Source of the DNA: Brevundimonas vesicularis NBRC 12165
Lineage (GTDB): Bacteria > Pseudomonadota > Alphaproteobacteria > Caulobacterales > Caulobacteraceae
Length of the DNA stretch: 40,072 nucleotides
Assembly (NCBI RefSeq): GCF_001592205.1
Contig: NZ_BCWM01000026.1
Span: 1-40,072, forward strand
Reading direction: 5' to 3'
The position numbers and the translations under genes are program-made. Below the pieces are notes generated by a model. It had not been told where the DNA came from and ran no database searches. It saw only the letters and a program-made list of their open reading frames with translations. This document shows positions 30,158 through 38,732 of this stretch, in pieces. Each line of letters starts with the position of its first letter. Positions within the stretch are counted from its first letter, which is position 1.

Positions 30158-31487
30158 GCGCCAATCCATCCCTGCGCCGACGCCGGAGTTTCCGCTTCCG
30201 AAAGGGCCTCTCGGCGATCGCGACTTGGACGCCCAGAAGGAACGACCAGCATAGGGCGACAGCCGGGATCTGGAGTGCGAAATCGGTCATCCCATGGAGC
30301 AGAATGACGGAATCTGCAAAGAGCAACGGCAGCAACAGGGGCGCAGATCGGGCGTCCAGGCCGCGAATGGCCGTCAAAAGGCAAGCCCCGATCGCCGCAC
30401 CCATCGGCAAGGCTGCCGCAAGCCCGCCTTCAGCCAACCACTGGAGGGCCCAGTTATGCGCGCTCTGAATGTTCCACAGCGCCTCGTAGCTTTGAGGTGT
30501 GAGGCCAAGCTTGGTCACCAGTGAACCGGTCCCAAGACCGGCGCCGAACAGCGGCGCATCCCTGAACGCCGAAGCGTAGATCTTATAGATCGCCGCACGA
30601 TCAGCCGCCGCTCCCCCGATGCCGCCAAGTCTTCCCATCACACCGTCTCCCGCCTCGATGAGCGCAAAGGCGAGGACGATGAGACCGGCGCCGCCGAGCC
30701 AGAGCCGACTTCTTGCGCGTTCTTCGGTGGGGCGCGGCCAAGACAAGTAGAGGCCCAGAAGGCTGAGCGCGACCACGGCGAGACCAGACCGGGACTGGGT
30801 CAGCACGAGCGCCAGGATCATGAGCAACAAAGCGCCGCCCTGTACGGCGAGGGTCCATCGACCGCCCGCTCTCAGCCTGACGCTCTTCACACCCAGGATG
30901 CGACCTGCCGTTACGACAGCCCCGACGCCAACGACCGTCGCCGCCGTGTTGGGGCTGAGAAACGGCGCGCCCAGACGGGCCTGCCCGCCTTCCAGAACAT
31001 AGAGGATCAGGCTCCAGCCGGTCCATACCGCCGTGCCCGCGATAAAGGCGTCGAGCACCTTGATTCCGGCCCGAAACCCGGAAATCGCATAGACGCCGGT
31101 CAGGAAGGCGCAGGCCAGGCCGAGCAGTTTGGCGATTTCGACAAGGGTGTGAACAGGCGCGATCGAGAGCGAATGACCGCCGACCGCCCGATAGAGCCCG
31201 ACACGGACCGAGGGGTCGGTCATTGGAATCACGGTAGCGACACCGACGCACAAAACCACAAAGAACGCAGCCGCGGGCAAGGCGAGTCGACGCAGGGGGA
31301 CGGGACCGCCGACGCCGCCCCACGCCGCAAAGGCCAGAAGGGCGAAGAGGCCGGTCATCACCAAGGCTTCAGAGGCGGACACCGCGCCGCCGATGAAGAA
31401 GCCGGCGAACACCATCGCCAGCGCTGCGCGGCCGAGCCAGATCGCACGGACAGGCGACCGTGGAACGGGCGAGGCCAAGCGGCGCAT
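30141..31487 (-). CDS. O-antigen polymerase/ligase-like membrane protein (Wzy_C superfamily)
   Basis: The 448-residue protein has about 11-12 hydrophobic segments. The region LTQSRSGLAVVALSLLGLYL followed by a periplasmic loop with DRAAIYKIYASAFRDAPLFG, AGLGTGS and SAHNWALQWLAEGG is typical of O-antigen ligase/polymerase proteins (conserved R-x-x-x-Y...H-N). It would polymerise or ligate repeat units on the periplasmic side. The ATG at 31487 overlaps the Wzc-type gene's stop by one base (TGATG). A basic C-terminus (RKRKLRRRRRDG) lies in the cytoplasm. The existence of this and the ExoQ-like gene at 15730 means two polymerase-like proteins in one locus. Confidence 0.85.
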   Translation of the reverse strand: MRRLASPVPRSPVRAIWLGRAALAMVFAGFFIGGAVSASEALVMTGLFALLAFAAWGGVGGPVPLRRLALPAAAFFVVLCVGVATVIPMTDPSVRVGLYRAVGGHSLSIAPVHTLVEIAKLLGLACAFLTGVYAISGFRAGIKVLDAFIAGTAVWTGWSLILYVLEGGQARLGAPFLSPNTAATVVGVGAVVTAGRILGVKSVRLRAGGRWTLAVQGGALLLMILALVLTQSRSGLAVVALSLLGLYLSWPRPTEERARSRLWLGGAGLIVLAFALIEAGDGVMGRLGGIGGAAADRAAIYKIYASAFRDAPLFGAGLGTGSLVTKLGLTPQSYEALWNIQSAHNWALQWLAEGGLAAALPMGAAIGACLLTAIRGLDARSAPLLLPLLFADSVILLHGMTDFALQIPAVALCWSFLLGVQVAIAERPFRKRKLRRRRRDGLAHADTV

Positions 31488-33697
31488 CAGTTTGTGTAAT
31501 AGCCCTTATAGGCGGTGTAGTAGTACCCGGGATCACCATAGCCGTAGCGGGCCTGCTCCTGAACATCGACCTGGGTCAGGACCGCGCCGGCGACCGTGGC
31601 TTCGGACTGTTCCAGCGAGCGCAGTGCGGCCTCGGCGGCCTTCGACGGCGTCTTGCGCCAACGCGCCAGGAACATCACGGCGTCGGCCTGACTGGCCAGC
31701 ACACGGGTCTCGGCGACGGCCAGGACGGGCGCCGTATCGAGGATGACCATGTCGAAATCCTCGCGAAGACGGCTCAGGAGCGCTGTCATCTCGGCCGTAT
31801 TGAACACCTCGCGAGGCGTGAAGTCTCGCTTGGCGACAGGAAGCACCCATGCGCCTGACGCCTCCCCCTTCAGCAGGACCTCCGCCAGCGGCTTGGAGCC
31901 GTCGAGCACATCCAAGAGTCCGAAATCCGCGTCCACGCCGAGCAGCCGGCTGACGTTGCGGCGGCGAATGTCGCAGTCGACGATCACGACCTTGAGGCCG
32001 GCCTGCGCCGCCGAGATCGCGAGGCAGACCGCAGTCGTGGTCTTGCCTTCTCCCGGGAGCGCGGAGGTTACGACGACGACCTTCGCCGCCGCGCCGAGTT
32101 TGGCGTACATGATCGATGTGCGCAAAGTCCGGAAGGACTCGGCGAAGGCCGAGAGCGGACGATTGAGAAGATACTCGGTCGGCGCCATCCGCCGATCCTT
32201 CCGGTCCGCCGTCGACATCAACAGCGGCACGGCGCCCAGCATGGGCAGGCCGAGACGCCTTTGCACGTCCTCGCTCGTGATCAGCCCATCGTCCATCAGC
32301 TCGACGATGACGACCGCGGCCAGACCACATCCCAGGGCGAGGATGAAACCAAGAACCAGATTGACCGGGACGTTCGGCGAGCTTGGGGCTCCGGAGGCGC
32401 GCGCGGCCTGCAACATCCGGCTGTCGGCTGTTTCATTTCCGGACTGGTTGGTTGTCTCCTGGTACCGTTCCAGGAGCCCTTCATACAGCTTGCGGACGCT
32501 TTCCGCATTGCGCTCGAGCTCATTGAGCCGGACGCTGGCGGCGTTGTTGCTGGCGAGAGCGCCCCTTGTCTGGCCGAGGGTGGATCGCAGCGACGCCGTG
32601 CGGTCACGCGCGACCTGAACGCGGGCCTCCAGGTTCGAGATCACGCGCTGAATCTCAGCCTGGATCTGGCCGTCGATCGCAGCCAGCTCCTGGCGAGCCC
32701 TCACCAGCGCGGGCCAGTCCGGGCCATACCGCGCCTGCAGATCCGCGACGCGCGCGGCTACGGTCGCCCGCTGCGCGCGAAGGCTGCCCACCACCGATGA
32801 CTGAAGCGCCTCACCCACGTCGCCGCCTGACGACCCTCGGGCGAGCTGACTTCTCGCCGCGCGAAGCCGGGCCTCCTCAACCGCCTGATCCGCTTGCGCC
32901 GTCGCGAGTTGCTGATTGTAGGTCGAGACCTCCTGCTCTGTCAGGGTCGCCCCGGACGACGTCAGCAGGTTGTTGGCGGACCGGTAGGATTCCACAGCGG
33001 CCTCGGCTGACTGAACCTCGCCGCGAAGCTGGTTCAGCCGATCTTCCAGGAAAGTATTGGCCTGACGATTGGCGCCGCCTTTGTCGGAGACCTGATTGGC
33101 GATGTACTGGCCCGCGAAGGCGTTCGCGATGCGCGCGGATTTTTCCGGATTGAGCGAGGTGAAGCTTACGCCGATGATATAGGTCAGCCCCATGCGCTGA
33201 ACCTTCAGCCCGCCTCGGAGCGCCGAAGCCGCGCGCTCCCGGCCCAGCCGGATCTCATCCGGGGTCGTGGGGGGGGCTGGCGGCGCCAGGGATCGCCCCT
33301 GGACGCGAGCGATCAGGGCGCCGAGTCCGCTGGGCTTTCTGAGCGCCCAGTTGAACTCCGGATCATTTTCGAGCCGCAGCACTTCGGCGACCTGCCTGGC
33401 CAGGTCGCGGGACTGCAGCACCTCGACCTCGGAGTCCACGACGCCGGTTTCGGCCGGAAGATTGGACAGGACCTGTTGCGTGTCCAGAACCTGCGACTGA
33501 CGCACATTCAGCATCACCTGCGCCTGAGCTGTATAGCGCGGCGTCGCCCGCGCCGTCACCAAGAGCGCGGCCAGAAACACGAGCAGGGCCACAGCGCCGA
33601 AGAGCCTTACCCTGCGCCGGAAGATATTGATCAGATTGCGAAGACTGAACGTCTCGGCGGCCGAGGATGGAAGAGACGGGACACCGGATTCGGTCAT
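31487..33697 (-). CDS. Wzc/ExoP-type chain-length regulator fused to tyrosine autokinase (BY-kinase)
   Basis: The 736-residue protein has an N-terminal Wzz domain with a first transmembrane helix (LFGAVALLVFLAALLVTA, about 33-50), a periplasmic coiled-coil part (about 190-410), a second helix (NLVLGFILALGCGLAAVVIV, about 440-460) and a cytoplasmic kinase. Walker A ALPGEGKT lies near 546-553, Walker A' VVIVDCDIRRRN near 577, and Walker B MVILDTAP near 655. The C-terminus is a tyrosine cluster, YGYGDPGYYYTAYKGYYTN, with eight Tyr. Cycles of autophosphorylation there control polymer length and export together with Wza. The gene lies 27 bases after the outer-membrane protein gene and overlaps the polymerase gene by one base. 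A run of eight G (33269-33276) lies in its early coding part. Confidence 0.93.
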   Translation of the reverse strand: MTESGVPSLPSSAAETFSLRNLINIFRRRVRLFGAVALLVFLAALLVTARATPRYTAQAQVMLNVRQSQVLDTQQVLSNLPAETGVVDSEVEVLQSRDLARQVAEVLRLENDPEFNWALRKPSGLGALIARVQGRSLAPPAPPTTPDEIRLGRERAASALRGGLKVQRMGLTYIIGVSFTSLNPEKSARIANAFAGQYIANQVSDKGGANRQANTFLEDRLNQLRGEVQSAEAAVESYRSANNLLTSSGATLTEQEVSTYNQQLATAQADQAVEEARLRAARSQLARGSSGGDVGEALQSSVVGSLRAQRATVAARVADLQARYGPDWPALVRARQELAAIDGQIQAEIQRVISNLEARVQVARDRTASLRSTLGQTRGALASNNAASVRLNELERNAESVRKLYEGLLERYQETTNQSGNETADSRMLQAARASGAPSSPNVPVNLVLGFILALGCGLAAVVIVELMDDGLITSEDVQRRLGLPMLGAVPLLMSTADRKDRRMAPTEYLLNRPLSAFAESFRTLRTSIMYAKLGAAAKVVVVTSALPGEGKTTTAVCLAISAAQAGLKVVIVDCDIRRRNVSRLLGVDADFGLLDVLDGSKPLAEVLLKGEASGAWVLPVAKRDFTPREVFNTAEMTALLSRLREDFDMVILDTAPVLAVAETRVLASQADAVMFLARWRKTPSKAAEAALRSLEQSEATVAGAVLTQVDVQEQARYGYGDPGYYYTAYKGYYTN

Positions 33698-33724
33698 GAT
33701 AGCCTAGGTTGATCGCTTACGGCG

Positions 33725-35002
33725 TCAGTACTGCAGGACGAGAGACAGAATGAGGCGATGAGCATTGTAGTCGTTGATGGCGGAGGTCCCGGAGGAGTCC
33801 CGGGTCTCGTAGGCATAGCTTCCCGTCACCCCGACCGAGCGATTGAGGAGATAGGTCGCGCGGAGGCCAGCATAGTATGTGTCATTCTGGCGATCGAGCG
33901 TGTCGAACTCTTCAACAAGCGTGCCAAGTCGGCCCTCGACGATGACATTGCGGCGAAACTCATAGTCGACAGTCGCCTCGACCCGCGTTGTCAGAATACC
34001 GGCGGAGCCGACGATCCCGGAGTCCGCCACACTCCGGTTCGCGCTCAGTCCGAGCGTAATCAGATTGGTGATGAAGTAATCGAGCCGACCTCTCGCGCTG
34101 AAGCCGTCGAGTTGTCCGTAAAGGGGATTATCGAATCGTTGCGAGATGTAGCCGACACCCACGTCGCCGCGCACAAGCGCGCCGAGCTCGAAGTTCGCGC
34201 CCGCCAACAGGTTCACCCCATCCGAATCCCGGAGCGGCGTCAGCGCATCGCCTGTGTCGAAACGCCGCTGATTGCCCTCGATCTGGAAGAAGACGGCCGT
34301 CGCCGGGCTGATCGCGTAATCGGCGCGCAGCGACGCCGTCGTCGTGGTCTGATCACGCGTGTCCTGCGGAACGACGACGCCGCTGACGGAGATCCCATCT
34401 TTATAATCATAGGCCTGGACGCCGGCGGTTCCGACGAGGCGAAGCCTGTTGAAGGTCCACGTGCTGCCGAGGGCGCCGCCGTAGCGATCGTACTCGATCG
34501 GCTCAGCAATAGACGCCGGCGTGTTGGACGCCGTTCTCGGCTCCACCTCGCGCGCGTAGTTGAGGTCGGCCCGAACGTCCCGTCCCCGCTGGATATCGTA
34601 GCGTCCGGCGCCCCCGATCGCCCAGGTGCCGGTATTCTCGGAGTCGTTGTCCACATAGCGCGTGATGCGGCCTCGCACATATCCCGTTACAGAATGACGA
34701 GCCCAATCGCTCTCGACCTCGACACTCGGATCCACGGTGTAGACGGTGTCGGAGAGTTCATTCGTTTCCGACGCGAGGACATTGCTGTCATACCCGACGT
34801 CCGCCTGGACCTTCGGATAGGCCAACCACGCCCCGGCACGCACGCCGAGCGCCTCGTACTCGGGATGCGGCCGATCCTTCACCGCAACACCACGATCTCG
34901 CGAAAACAGATCCACGGCCTGGGCCTGAGCGGCGTCGGCCGCGCCAACGGCAGCCGTTATGGTTCCCAGCCCTGCGACCAGGACGGCTTGTTTGAAACCC
35001 AT
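33725..35002 (-). CDS. Outer-membrane beta-barrel protein of the EPS export operon
   Basis: The product is about 425 residues. The start ATG at 35002 (MGFKQAVLVAGLGTI) is chosen because GGGGA lies upstream at a good distance; ATG at 35008 is also possible. The longer open frame upstream is Arg-rich and implausible. A signal peptide ends near AADAAQAQA. The mature part is a series of amphipathic strands (YPKVQADVGYDSNVL, HSVTGYVRGRITRYV, HRLILSLVLQY at the end) with a terminal aromatic residue, as in outer-membrane barrels. It fits the BBP2-type barrels found in exopolysaccharide operons of alphaproteobacteria, thought to help secretion or surface attachment of the polymer. It lies between a small secreted protein and the Wzc-type kinase. 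Confidence 0.85.
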   Translation of the reverse strand: MGFKQAVLVAGLGTITAAVGAADAAQAQAVDLFSRDRGVAVKDRPHPEYEALGVRAGAWLAYPKVQADVGYDSNVLASETNELSDTVYTVDPSVEVESDWARHSVTGYVRGRITRYVDNDSENTGTWAIGGAGRYDIQRGRDVRADLNYAREVEPRTASNTPASIAEPIEYDRYGGALGSTWTFNRLRLVGTAGVQAYDYKDGISVSGVVVPQDTRDQTTTTASLRADYAISPATAVFFQIEGNQRRFDTGDALTPLRDSDGVNLLAGANFELGALVRGDVGVGYISQRFDNPLYGQLDGFSARGRLDYFITNLITLGLSANRSVADSGIVGSAGILTTRVEATVDYEFRRNVIVEGRLGTLVEEFDTLDRQNDTYYAGLRATYLLNRSVGVTGSYAYETRDSSGTSAINDYNAHRLILSLVLQY

Positions 35003-35028
35003 CGTCATTTTCCCCGAACCCTTAACTC

Positions 35029-35490
35029 TCAACCGCCGATCGGGGACCGATAGTCCGCGCCGCCGCTCCCCGTCCCCGTAGTCGGCGGCGGGACGGCCAC
35101 GCCGCCTTGGCCGACCGTGGCGGCCGGGCCAGAGCCGATCGCCCGCTCGATGCTCGACGCGACGCTCGACATTCCGGCGCATCCCCAGCGATTCCAGACC
35201 GTCTGATCGAAAACGCAGCCCTCCTCGGCGATCGCCAACCGCACAGAGGCGAGCGCCTGCGCCGGCGCCGCGTTCGCCGTGACGAGAATGTCGGCGAGCG
35301 TTGCAACCACGCCGGCTTCCTGGGGATCACTCGCCGAAGACGTCCGCGCCCGCTGAACGGCCTGCCGGATCGAGGCCGTCAAGGCCGGAGAGGGCGCCGC
35401 AGACGCGGTCGTCTGGCCGCGAGCGGGTGAGATCGCGCCGCCGGCCGCGATGGCGGCGACGAGACCCGCGACACGCAGATACTGGATCAT
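35029..35490 (-). CDS. Small secreted protein of the EPS operon, unknown function
   Basis: The 153-residue protein starts with ATG at 35490 and a signal peptide (MIQYLRVAGLVAAIAAGGAI, cut near ARGQ). The mature part is Ala-rich and mostly helical, with a short region EEGCVFDQTVWNRWGCAG containing two Cys that may form a disulfide, and a Gly/Pro/Thr-rich C-terminal tail. I do not recognise a family. It is the first gene of the leftward operon leading into the barrel protein (27 bases between), Wzc-type kinase, polymerase and GT2, so it probably acts in the periplasm in polymer export. Confidence 0.75.
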   Translation of the reverse strand: MIQYLRVAGLVAAIAAGGAISPARGQTTASAAPSPALTASIRQAVQRARTSSASDPQEAGVVATLADILVTANAAPAQALASVRLAIAEEGCVFDQTVWNRWGCAGMSSVASSIERAIGSGPAATVGQGGVAVPPPTTGTGSGGADYRSPIGG

Positions 35491-35645
35491 GGTTCAGTCT
35501 TCCGTCAGCCCATTGATCCGTCGCGATACACGTCTCTGACGCAAAACCCAAGACCGCCGCTATCTCAGGCTGGACAAATCCAGACATTTCATCCCTTTTG
35601 CCAAGTCCGTCGTCGGGGTGCGGACCCATCATCGTCGAAAACAGA

Positions 35646-35927
35646 ATGACACGCGAAGAATTCGCACGGAGATGGCTGACGCCAGGCGGTCACGCGCCCC
35701 AGAAGAGCGCGCCTGTCGGCCAGGTGCGGCTGACTGATGCGCGCGCCCGCGTTTTCCGGGAAAAGGCGCCAGCGCCGGTTCCGCTGGTCCAGGCGGGACG
35801 CGCCTTGCAGAAATGGTCTCTGATCGCTGTTGGGGCTGGCGTCTTCTTCGCCGTCATGGCCGCAGTTCTCGTCAAGCTGGGACCTTACGTCAGCGACTAC
35901 GCCGCCACCTACCTCACCCCTCGCTAG
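35646..35927 (+). CDS. Small single-helix membrane protein, unknown
   Basis: The 93-residue protein starts MTREEFARRWLTPGG at 35646 (TTG at 35598 would add an unlikely 16-residue head). A polar N-terminal half is followed by one helix, LIAVGAGVFFAVMAAVLVKL (about residues 60-80), and a short tail. No family is recognised. It diverges from the EPS export operon across 155 bases and its last 14 bases overlap the next, convergent gene. Confidence 0.55.
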   Translation: MTREEFARRWLTPGGHAPQKSAPVGQVRLTDARARVFREKAPAPVPLVQAGRALQKWSLIAVGAGVFFAVMAAVLVKLGPYVSDYAATYLTPR

Positions 35928-36531
35928 GCGCCCTGATCGGCGGCTGCGACTGCGACGCCCGCATCCGGTCGAAGAGCAGTGCAGCCACCATCCGGCCTGA
36001 GGGATCCGATACGGTGTCGGGAAGGCCCCTCATGGCCCAGCCATGTCGAGGAAAGGCCGCCGCGAGTTCGGCCGTCGCCGACTCCCGGACATCAGGCGGC
36101 AGCCCTCCCCAGTGCTCGAACACGAACCTCAGACGCCAGGCGGTGGCGTCGGAACCGAAAGGCTCGATCCGGTAGCTCTGACGAATGGCCGCGATCGCCG
36201 CCTCACTGAGCGCCGGACGACGCAAACTCTCAACATAGGCGCGTGACAGTTCGGGTCCGGCGCTCGCGGGGGCCCACTGGGCCTGCCAGGCCAGTTTCGA
36301 AGCGAGGGCGTCCAGCGCCGGCCCATCGCGAGCCTGCCTGGGCAGCTCCGGCGGCGACGTCCGTAGCAGCGTCACCGCGGCGAGCCCGGCGGCGCCGAGC
36401 GCGCAGAGGGCGCAGAGGGGCACGCCCCACCCGTCCCTCGACGCTGCGGCTCTGACACTTGAGCCGACGGCCGCAAGGAATTTCTTCCATGGGCGCCGAT
36501 AGCCGACCGTTCGCCTGCGTGATCTGGTCAT
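35914..36531 (-). CDS. Conserved-looking hypothetical protein with one N-terminal membrane helix
   Basis: The 205-residue protein starts MTRSRRRTVGYRRPWKKF at 36531. A basic N-terminus is followed by one membrane helix (VPLCALCALGAAGLAAVTLL, about residues 40-60) and a soluble, helical periplasmic part. The pattern ALSEAAIAAIRQSYRIEPFG and HGWAMRGLPDTVSDPSGR suggests a folded domain, but I recognise no family. The longer frame to 36618 has no credible start. Its position between the outer-membrane operon and the Wza-like gene suggests a role in polysaccharide export or its control. Confidence 0.65.
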   Translation of the reverse strand: MTRSRRRTVGYRRPWKKFLAAVGSSVRAAASRDGWGVPLCALCALGAAGLAAVTLLRTSPPELPRQARDGPALDALASKLAWQAQWAPASAGPELSRAYVESLRRPALSEAAIAAIRQSYRIEPFGSDATAWRLRFVFEHWGGLPPDVRESATAELAAAFPRHGWAMRGLPDTVSDPSGRMVAALLFDRMRASQSQPPIRAPSEG

Positions 36532-36720
36532 TGTCGCTGGAGAACTACGCCTCGCAGCGCAAGAAGGCAAAGCCGCACGCCCTCTCCGTCGTGAAATGGG
36601 GACACCGAGCGGCGACATCGCGACATTCGATGTCGGCGCGGCGTTCGCTTTCGCAAACTATTGTGCGTCGGATTCGTCTTGGAGGTTGAGATTCATCGCG
36701 CTTCGGATGACGATGGATCC

Positions 36721-37296
36721 ATGTCCAAGATCGTTCTGAACCGCCGTCTCTTTGTCGCTGCAGGCGCGCTGTCACTTGCGGGATGCCAGTCGGTCCCTGT
36801 CGCCGATGATGCAGCGGCGGCGGAGACCCGCACGGTCGGCGACTATCAACTCGACGCCGGAGACAAGATCCGCCTCAACGTCTTCGGCGAAGAAGAACTC
36901 TCTGGCGAGTTTGTCGTGAGCAGCGCAGGGCTGCTGTCCATCCCGCTCGCGGGCGACATACCCGCCAAGGGTCGTACGATCCAAGAGGTGCAGCGCTCGG
37001 TCGAGGCGGCGCTGCGCGCCGGATATATTCTGAATCCGCAGGTCAGTGCGGAAGTCTTGACCTATAGACCGTTCTACGTCCTCGGAGAGGTCAACAAACC
37101 GGGCACCTACCCCTATGCGGCAGGTCTCACCGTCCTCAACGCGGTCGCCACAGCCGGCGGCTTCACCTATCGCGGCGATACCCGGCGCATCTTCATCCGG
37201 CGCGACGGCAGCCAGCGCGAAGAGGTCTACAAGGTGACGTCCACGCTACAGGTCGCGCCTGGGGACACGCTACGGATTGCTGAACGCCTGTTCTGA
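36721..37296 (+). CDS. Polysaccharide export lipoprotein (Wza/GumB/ExoF-like)
   Basis: The 191-residue protein starts MSKIVLNRRLFVAAGALSLA followed by a lipobox with Cys22 (LAGC). The polysaccharide-export domain is YQLDAGDKIRLNVFGEEELS (about 50-70) with LLSIPLAGDIPAKGRTIQEV and a Poly_export-type turn. An SLBB-like part follows: YVLGEVNKPGTYPYAAGLTV, then AVATAGGFTYRGD and VAPGDTLRI. It would be anchored in the outer membrane and form the export channel together with the Wzc-type kinase. It is short, like the GumB class, compared with the 380-residue Wza. ATG at 36721 is chosen because it gives a good lipoprotein signal. It is separated from the other export genes by two hypothetical genes. 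Confidence 0.9.
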   Translation: MSKIVLNRRLFVAAGALSLAGCQSVPVADDAAAAETRTVGDYQLDAGDKIRLNVFGEEELSGEFVVSSAGLLSIPLAGDIPAKGRTIQEVQRSVEAALRAGYILNPQVSAEVLTYRPFYVLGEVNKPGTYPYAAGLTVLNAVATAGGFTYRGDTRRIFIRRDGSQREEVYKVTSTLQVAPGDTLRIAERLF

Positions 37297-37311
37297 CACC
37301 TCTCCCGGATC

Positions 37312-37327
37312 TGGCACGCCACCTGCT
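37312..37327 (+). promoter_or_regulatory. Sigma-54-like promoter
   Basis: TGGCACGCCACCTGCT matches the RpoN consensus TGGCACG-N4-TTGCW, with one mismatch (C for the first T of TTGC). The GG-to-GC spacing is correct and the -24 half is perfect. The predicted transcript start is near 37338, about 40 bases before the ATG of the hydrolase gene at 37377. Together with the site at 13933 this gives two RpoN-like sites in the locus. Confidence 0.45.
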
Positions 37328-37376
37328 CGGTTTCAGGGTCGTCGCGAGGCGATGGCTTGGAATAGGACGTCGGCCG

Positions 37377-38486
37377 ATGGATGAGCACCATTTCAGTGTG
37401 AGGTCTTATGACCGTGCGCGCCAGGTCCGGATCTTCGGCTCGATCTTCATCGGCGGACTGGCGATCGCGATCGGCATGATGTCGATCGTCGCGTCAGACG
37501 CCTGGACGTCACGCTTCGAGCAGGTCTTCGAACCGCTGCCGGGCCTCCTCTATGCGCCGCCGACACAGGACCTCGCGCTGACGACTGAAGACAATCCGGT
37601 TCCGCTGACGTTCCAGGCGATCGATCGGAGCGACGCCTATCGCTACAATGCCTCAATACCTGTGAGCAAAGAGCCCCTGGAGCCGGCTGCGCCGTTTGTG
37701 CTGCCGTCATCATTGAGCCCGATCGAAAGGGACCGGGCTCTGAACTGCCTCACCCAAGCAGTCTATTACGAAGCGGGATCCGAGCCCGCGCCGGGTCAGC
37801 GCGCTGTCGCCCAGGTGATTCTCAACCGCATGCGGCATCCCGCGTTCCCGTCCTCTGTCTGCGGGGTCGTCTATTCAGGCTCGCAGCGCGTCACAGGGTG
37901 TCAGTTCACCTTCACCTGCGACGGCTCCCTGTCGAGGACGCCCTCCGCATCCGGCTGGCGCCGCGCGCGGCTTGTCGCCGAGGCGGCCCTGTCCGGATAT
38001 GTCGAGACTTCGGTCGGCCAGGCGACGCACTATCATGCGCTCTATGTGGCGCCATACTGGAGTCCCTCTCTGGTCAAGGTGGCCAACATCGGAGCCCACA
38101 CCTTCTACCGGTGGAAGGGATGGAACGGAAAGCGCGCGGCTTTCAACAGTCCTTACGCTGGAAGAGAGCCGATCGTGCGCGGCCGGACCGCAGCAGATGT
38201 GGCTGCGGATGCAGCTGCGGCCTTGCCAGCGCCGGCCCTCACCGAGATCGACACCCGACCCGTGGACCCGCCTGAGGCGCCCCGCATCGCGCCGTCGCGT
38301 CCGTCGGCGATCGTGATCCCCGAAATGCCCGTCGCCCCGCCCAGTTCAGCACCGGAGGTTCCGACCGCGCCGACGGCGAGCCCGCCTCGGTCGGTGCAGA
38401 CGACCCCACCGCCACCCGCCGAGGCCGTGACCACGACGCCAGACAACGACCGCCCTCGGCGCCGAGTGGCGCGTCCAACGTGGTGA
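37377..38486 (+). CDS. SleB/CwlJ-type cell-wall hydrolase with N-terminal membrane anchor
   Basis: The 369-residue protein has one membrane helix near the N-terminus (IFGSIFIGGLAIAIGMMSIV, about 19-38), a linker, and a Hydrolase_2 domain at about 118-245. The catalytic Glu132 is in TQAVYYEAGSE, followed by GQRAVAQVILNRMRHPAFPS, VCGVVYSG and CQFTFTCDG. The C-terminal third is rich in Pro, Ala and Ser and disordered. These enzymes cut peptidoglycan glycan strands (lytic transglycosylase-like). In non-sporulating alphaproteobacteria they are thought to remodel the wall, possibly opening space for an export complex. ATG at 37377 follows a sigma-54-like promoter at 37312. Confidence 0.87.
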   Translation: MDEHHFSVRSYDRARQVRIFGSIFIGGLAIAIGMMSIVASDAWTSRFEQVFEPLPGLLYAPPTQDLALTTEDNPVPLTFQAIDRSDAYRYNASIPVSKEPLEPAAPFVLPSSLSPIERDRALNCLTQAVYYEAGSEPAPGQRAVAQVILNRMRHPAFPSSVCGVVYSGSQRVTGCQFTFTCDGSLSRTPSASGWRRARLVAEAALSGYVETSVGQATHYHALYVAPYWSPSLVKVANIGAHTFYRWKGWNGKRAAFNSPYAGREPIVRGRTAADVAADAAAALPAPALTEIDTRPVDPPEAPRIAPSRPSAIVIPEMPVAPPSSAPEVPTAPTASPPRSVQTTPPPPAEAVTTTPDNDRPRRRVARPTW

Positions 38487-38491
38487 CGCGG

Positions 38492-38659
38492 TTACAGCAG
38501 GAGGAAGACCGGCGACAGGATCAGGCACCACAGAAACGTTGAACTGATCAGGATGAAGGCGAGGGTGCGCCGAGGCGACCATTTCTGGTCGCACGCGTCC
38601 GCCGTCGAAAATCGCCTCGGCGCTGGTCCTGACAAGGCATCGACAGAAAAATCCGACAT
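38492..38659 (-). CDS. Small single-helix membrane protein (55 aa), unknown
   Basis: The 55-residue protein starts MSDFSVDALSGPAPRRFSTA at 38659, with GGAG five bases upstream; the frame is open to 38692 but that ATG lacks an SD. A basic stretch (WSPRRT) precedes one hydrophobic helix, LAFILISSTFLWCLILSPVF, running almost to the C-terminus. No family is recognised. It lies between the convergent hydrolase gene and GalE, in the same direction as GalE with a 73-base gap. Confidence 0.6.
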   Translation of the reverse strand: MSDFSVDALSGPAPRRFSTADACDQKWSPRRTLAFILISSTFLWCLILSPVFLLL

Positions 38660-38732
38660 GGTCGCTCCAGCTTCTTCCGCCGTTTTGGACAACAGACGTC
38701 AACACTGGGCGAAGAGAAACGGTTAAGGCCCG

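Noticed and set aside
33758..35053. Rightward open frame of about 431 codons
   Set aside because: Antisense to the beta-barrel protein; although long, it has no signal, helices or motifs, while the minus strand shows a signal peptide and amphipathic strands.
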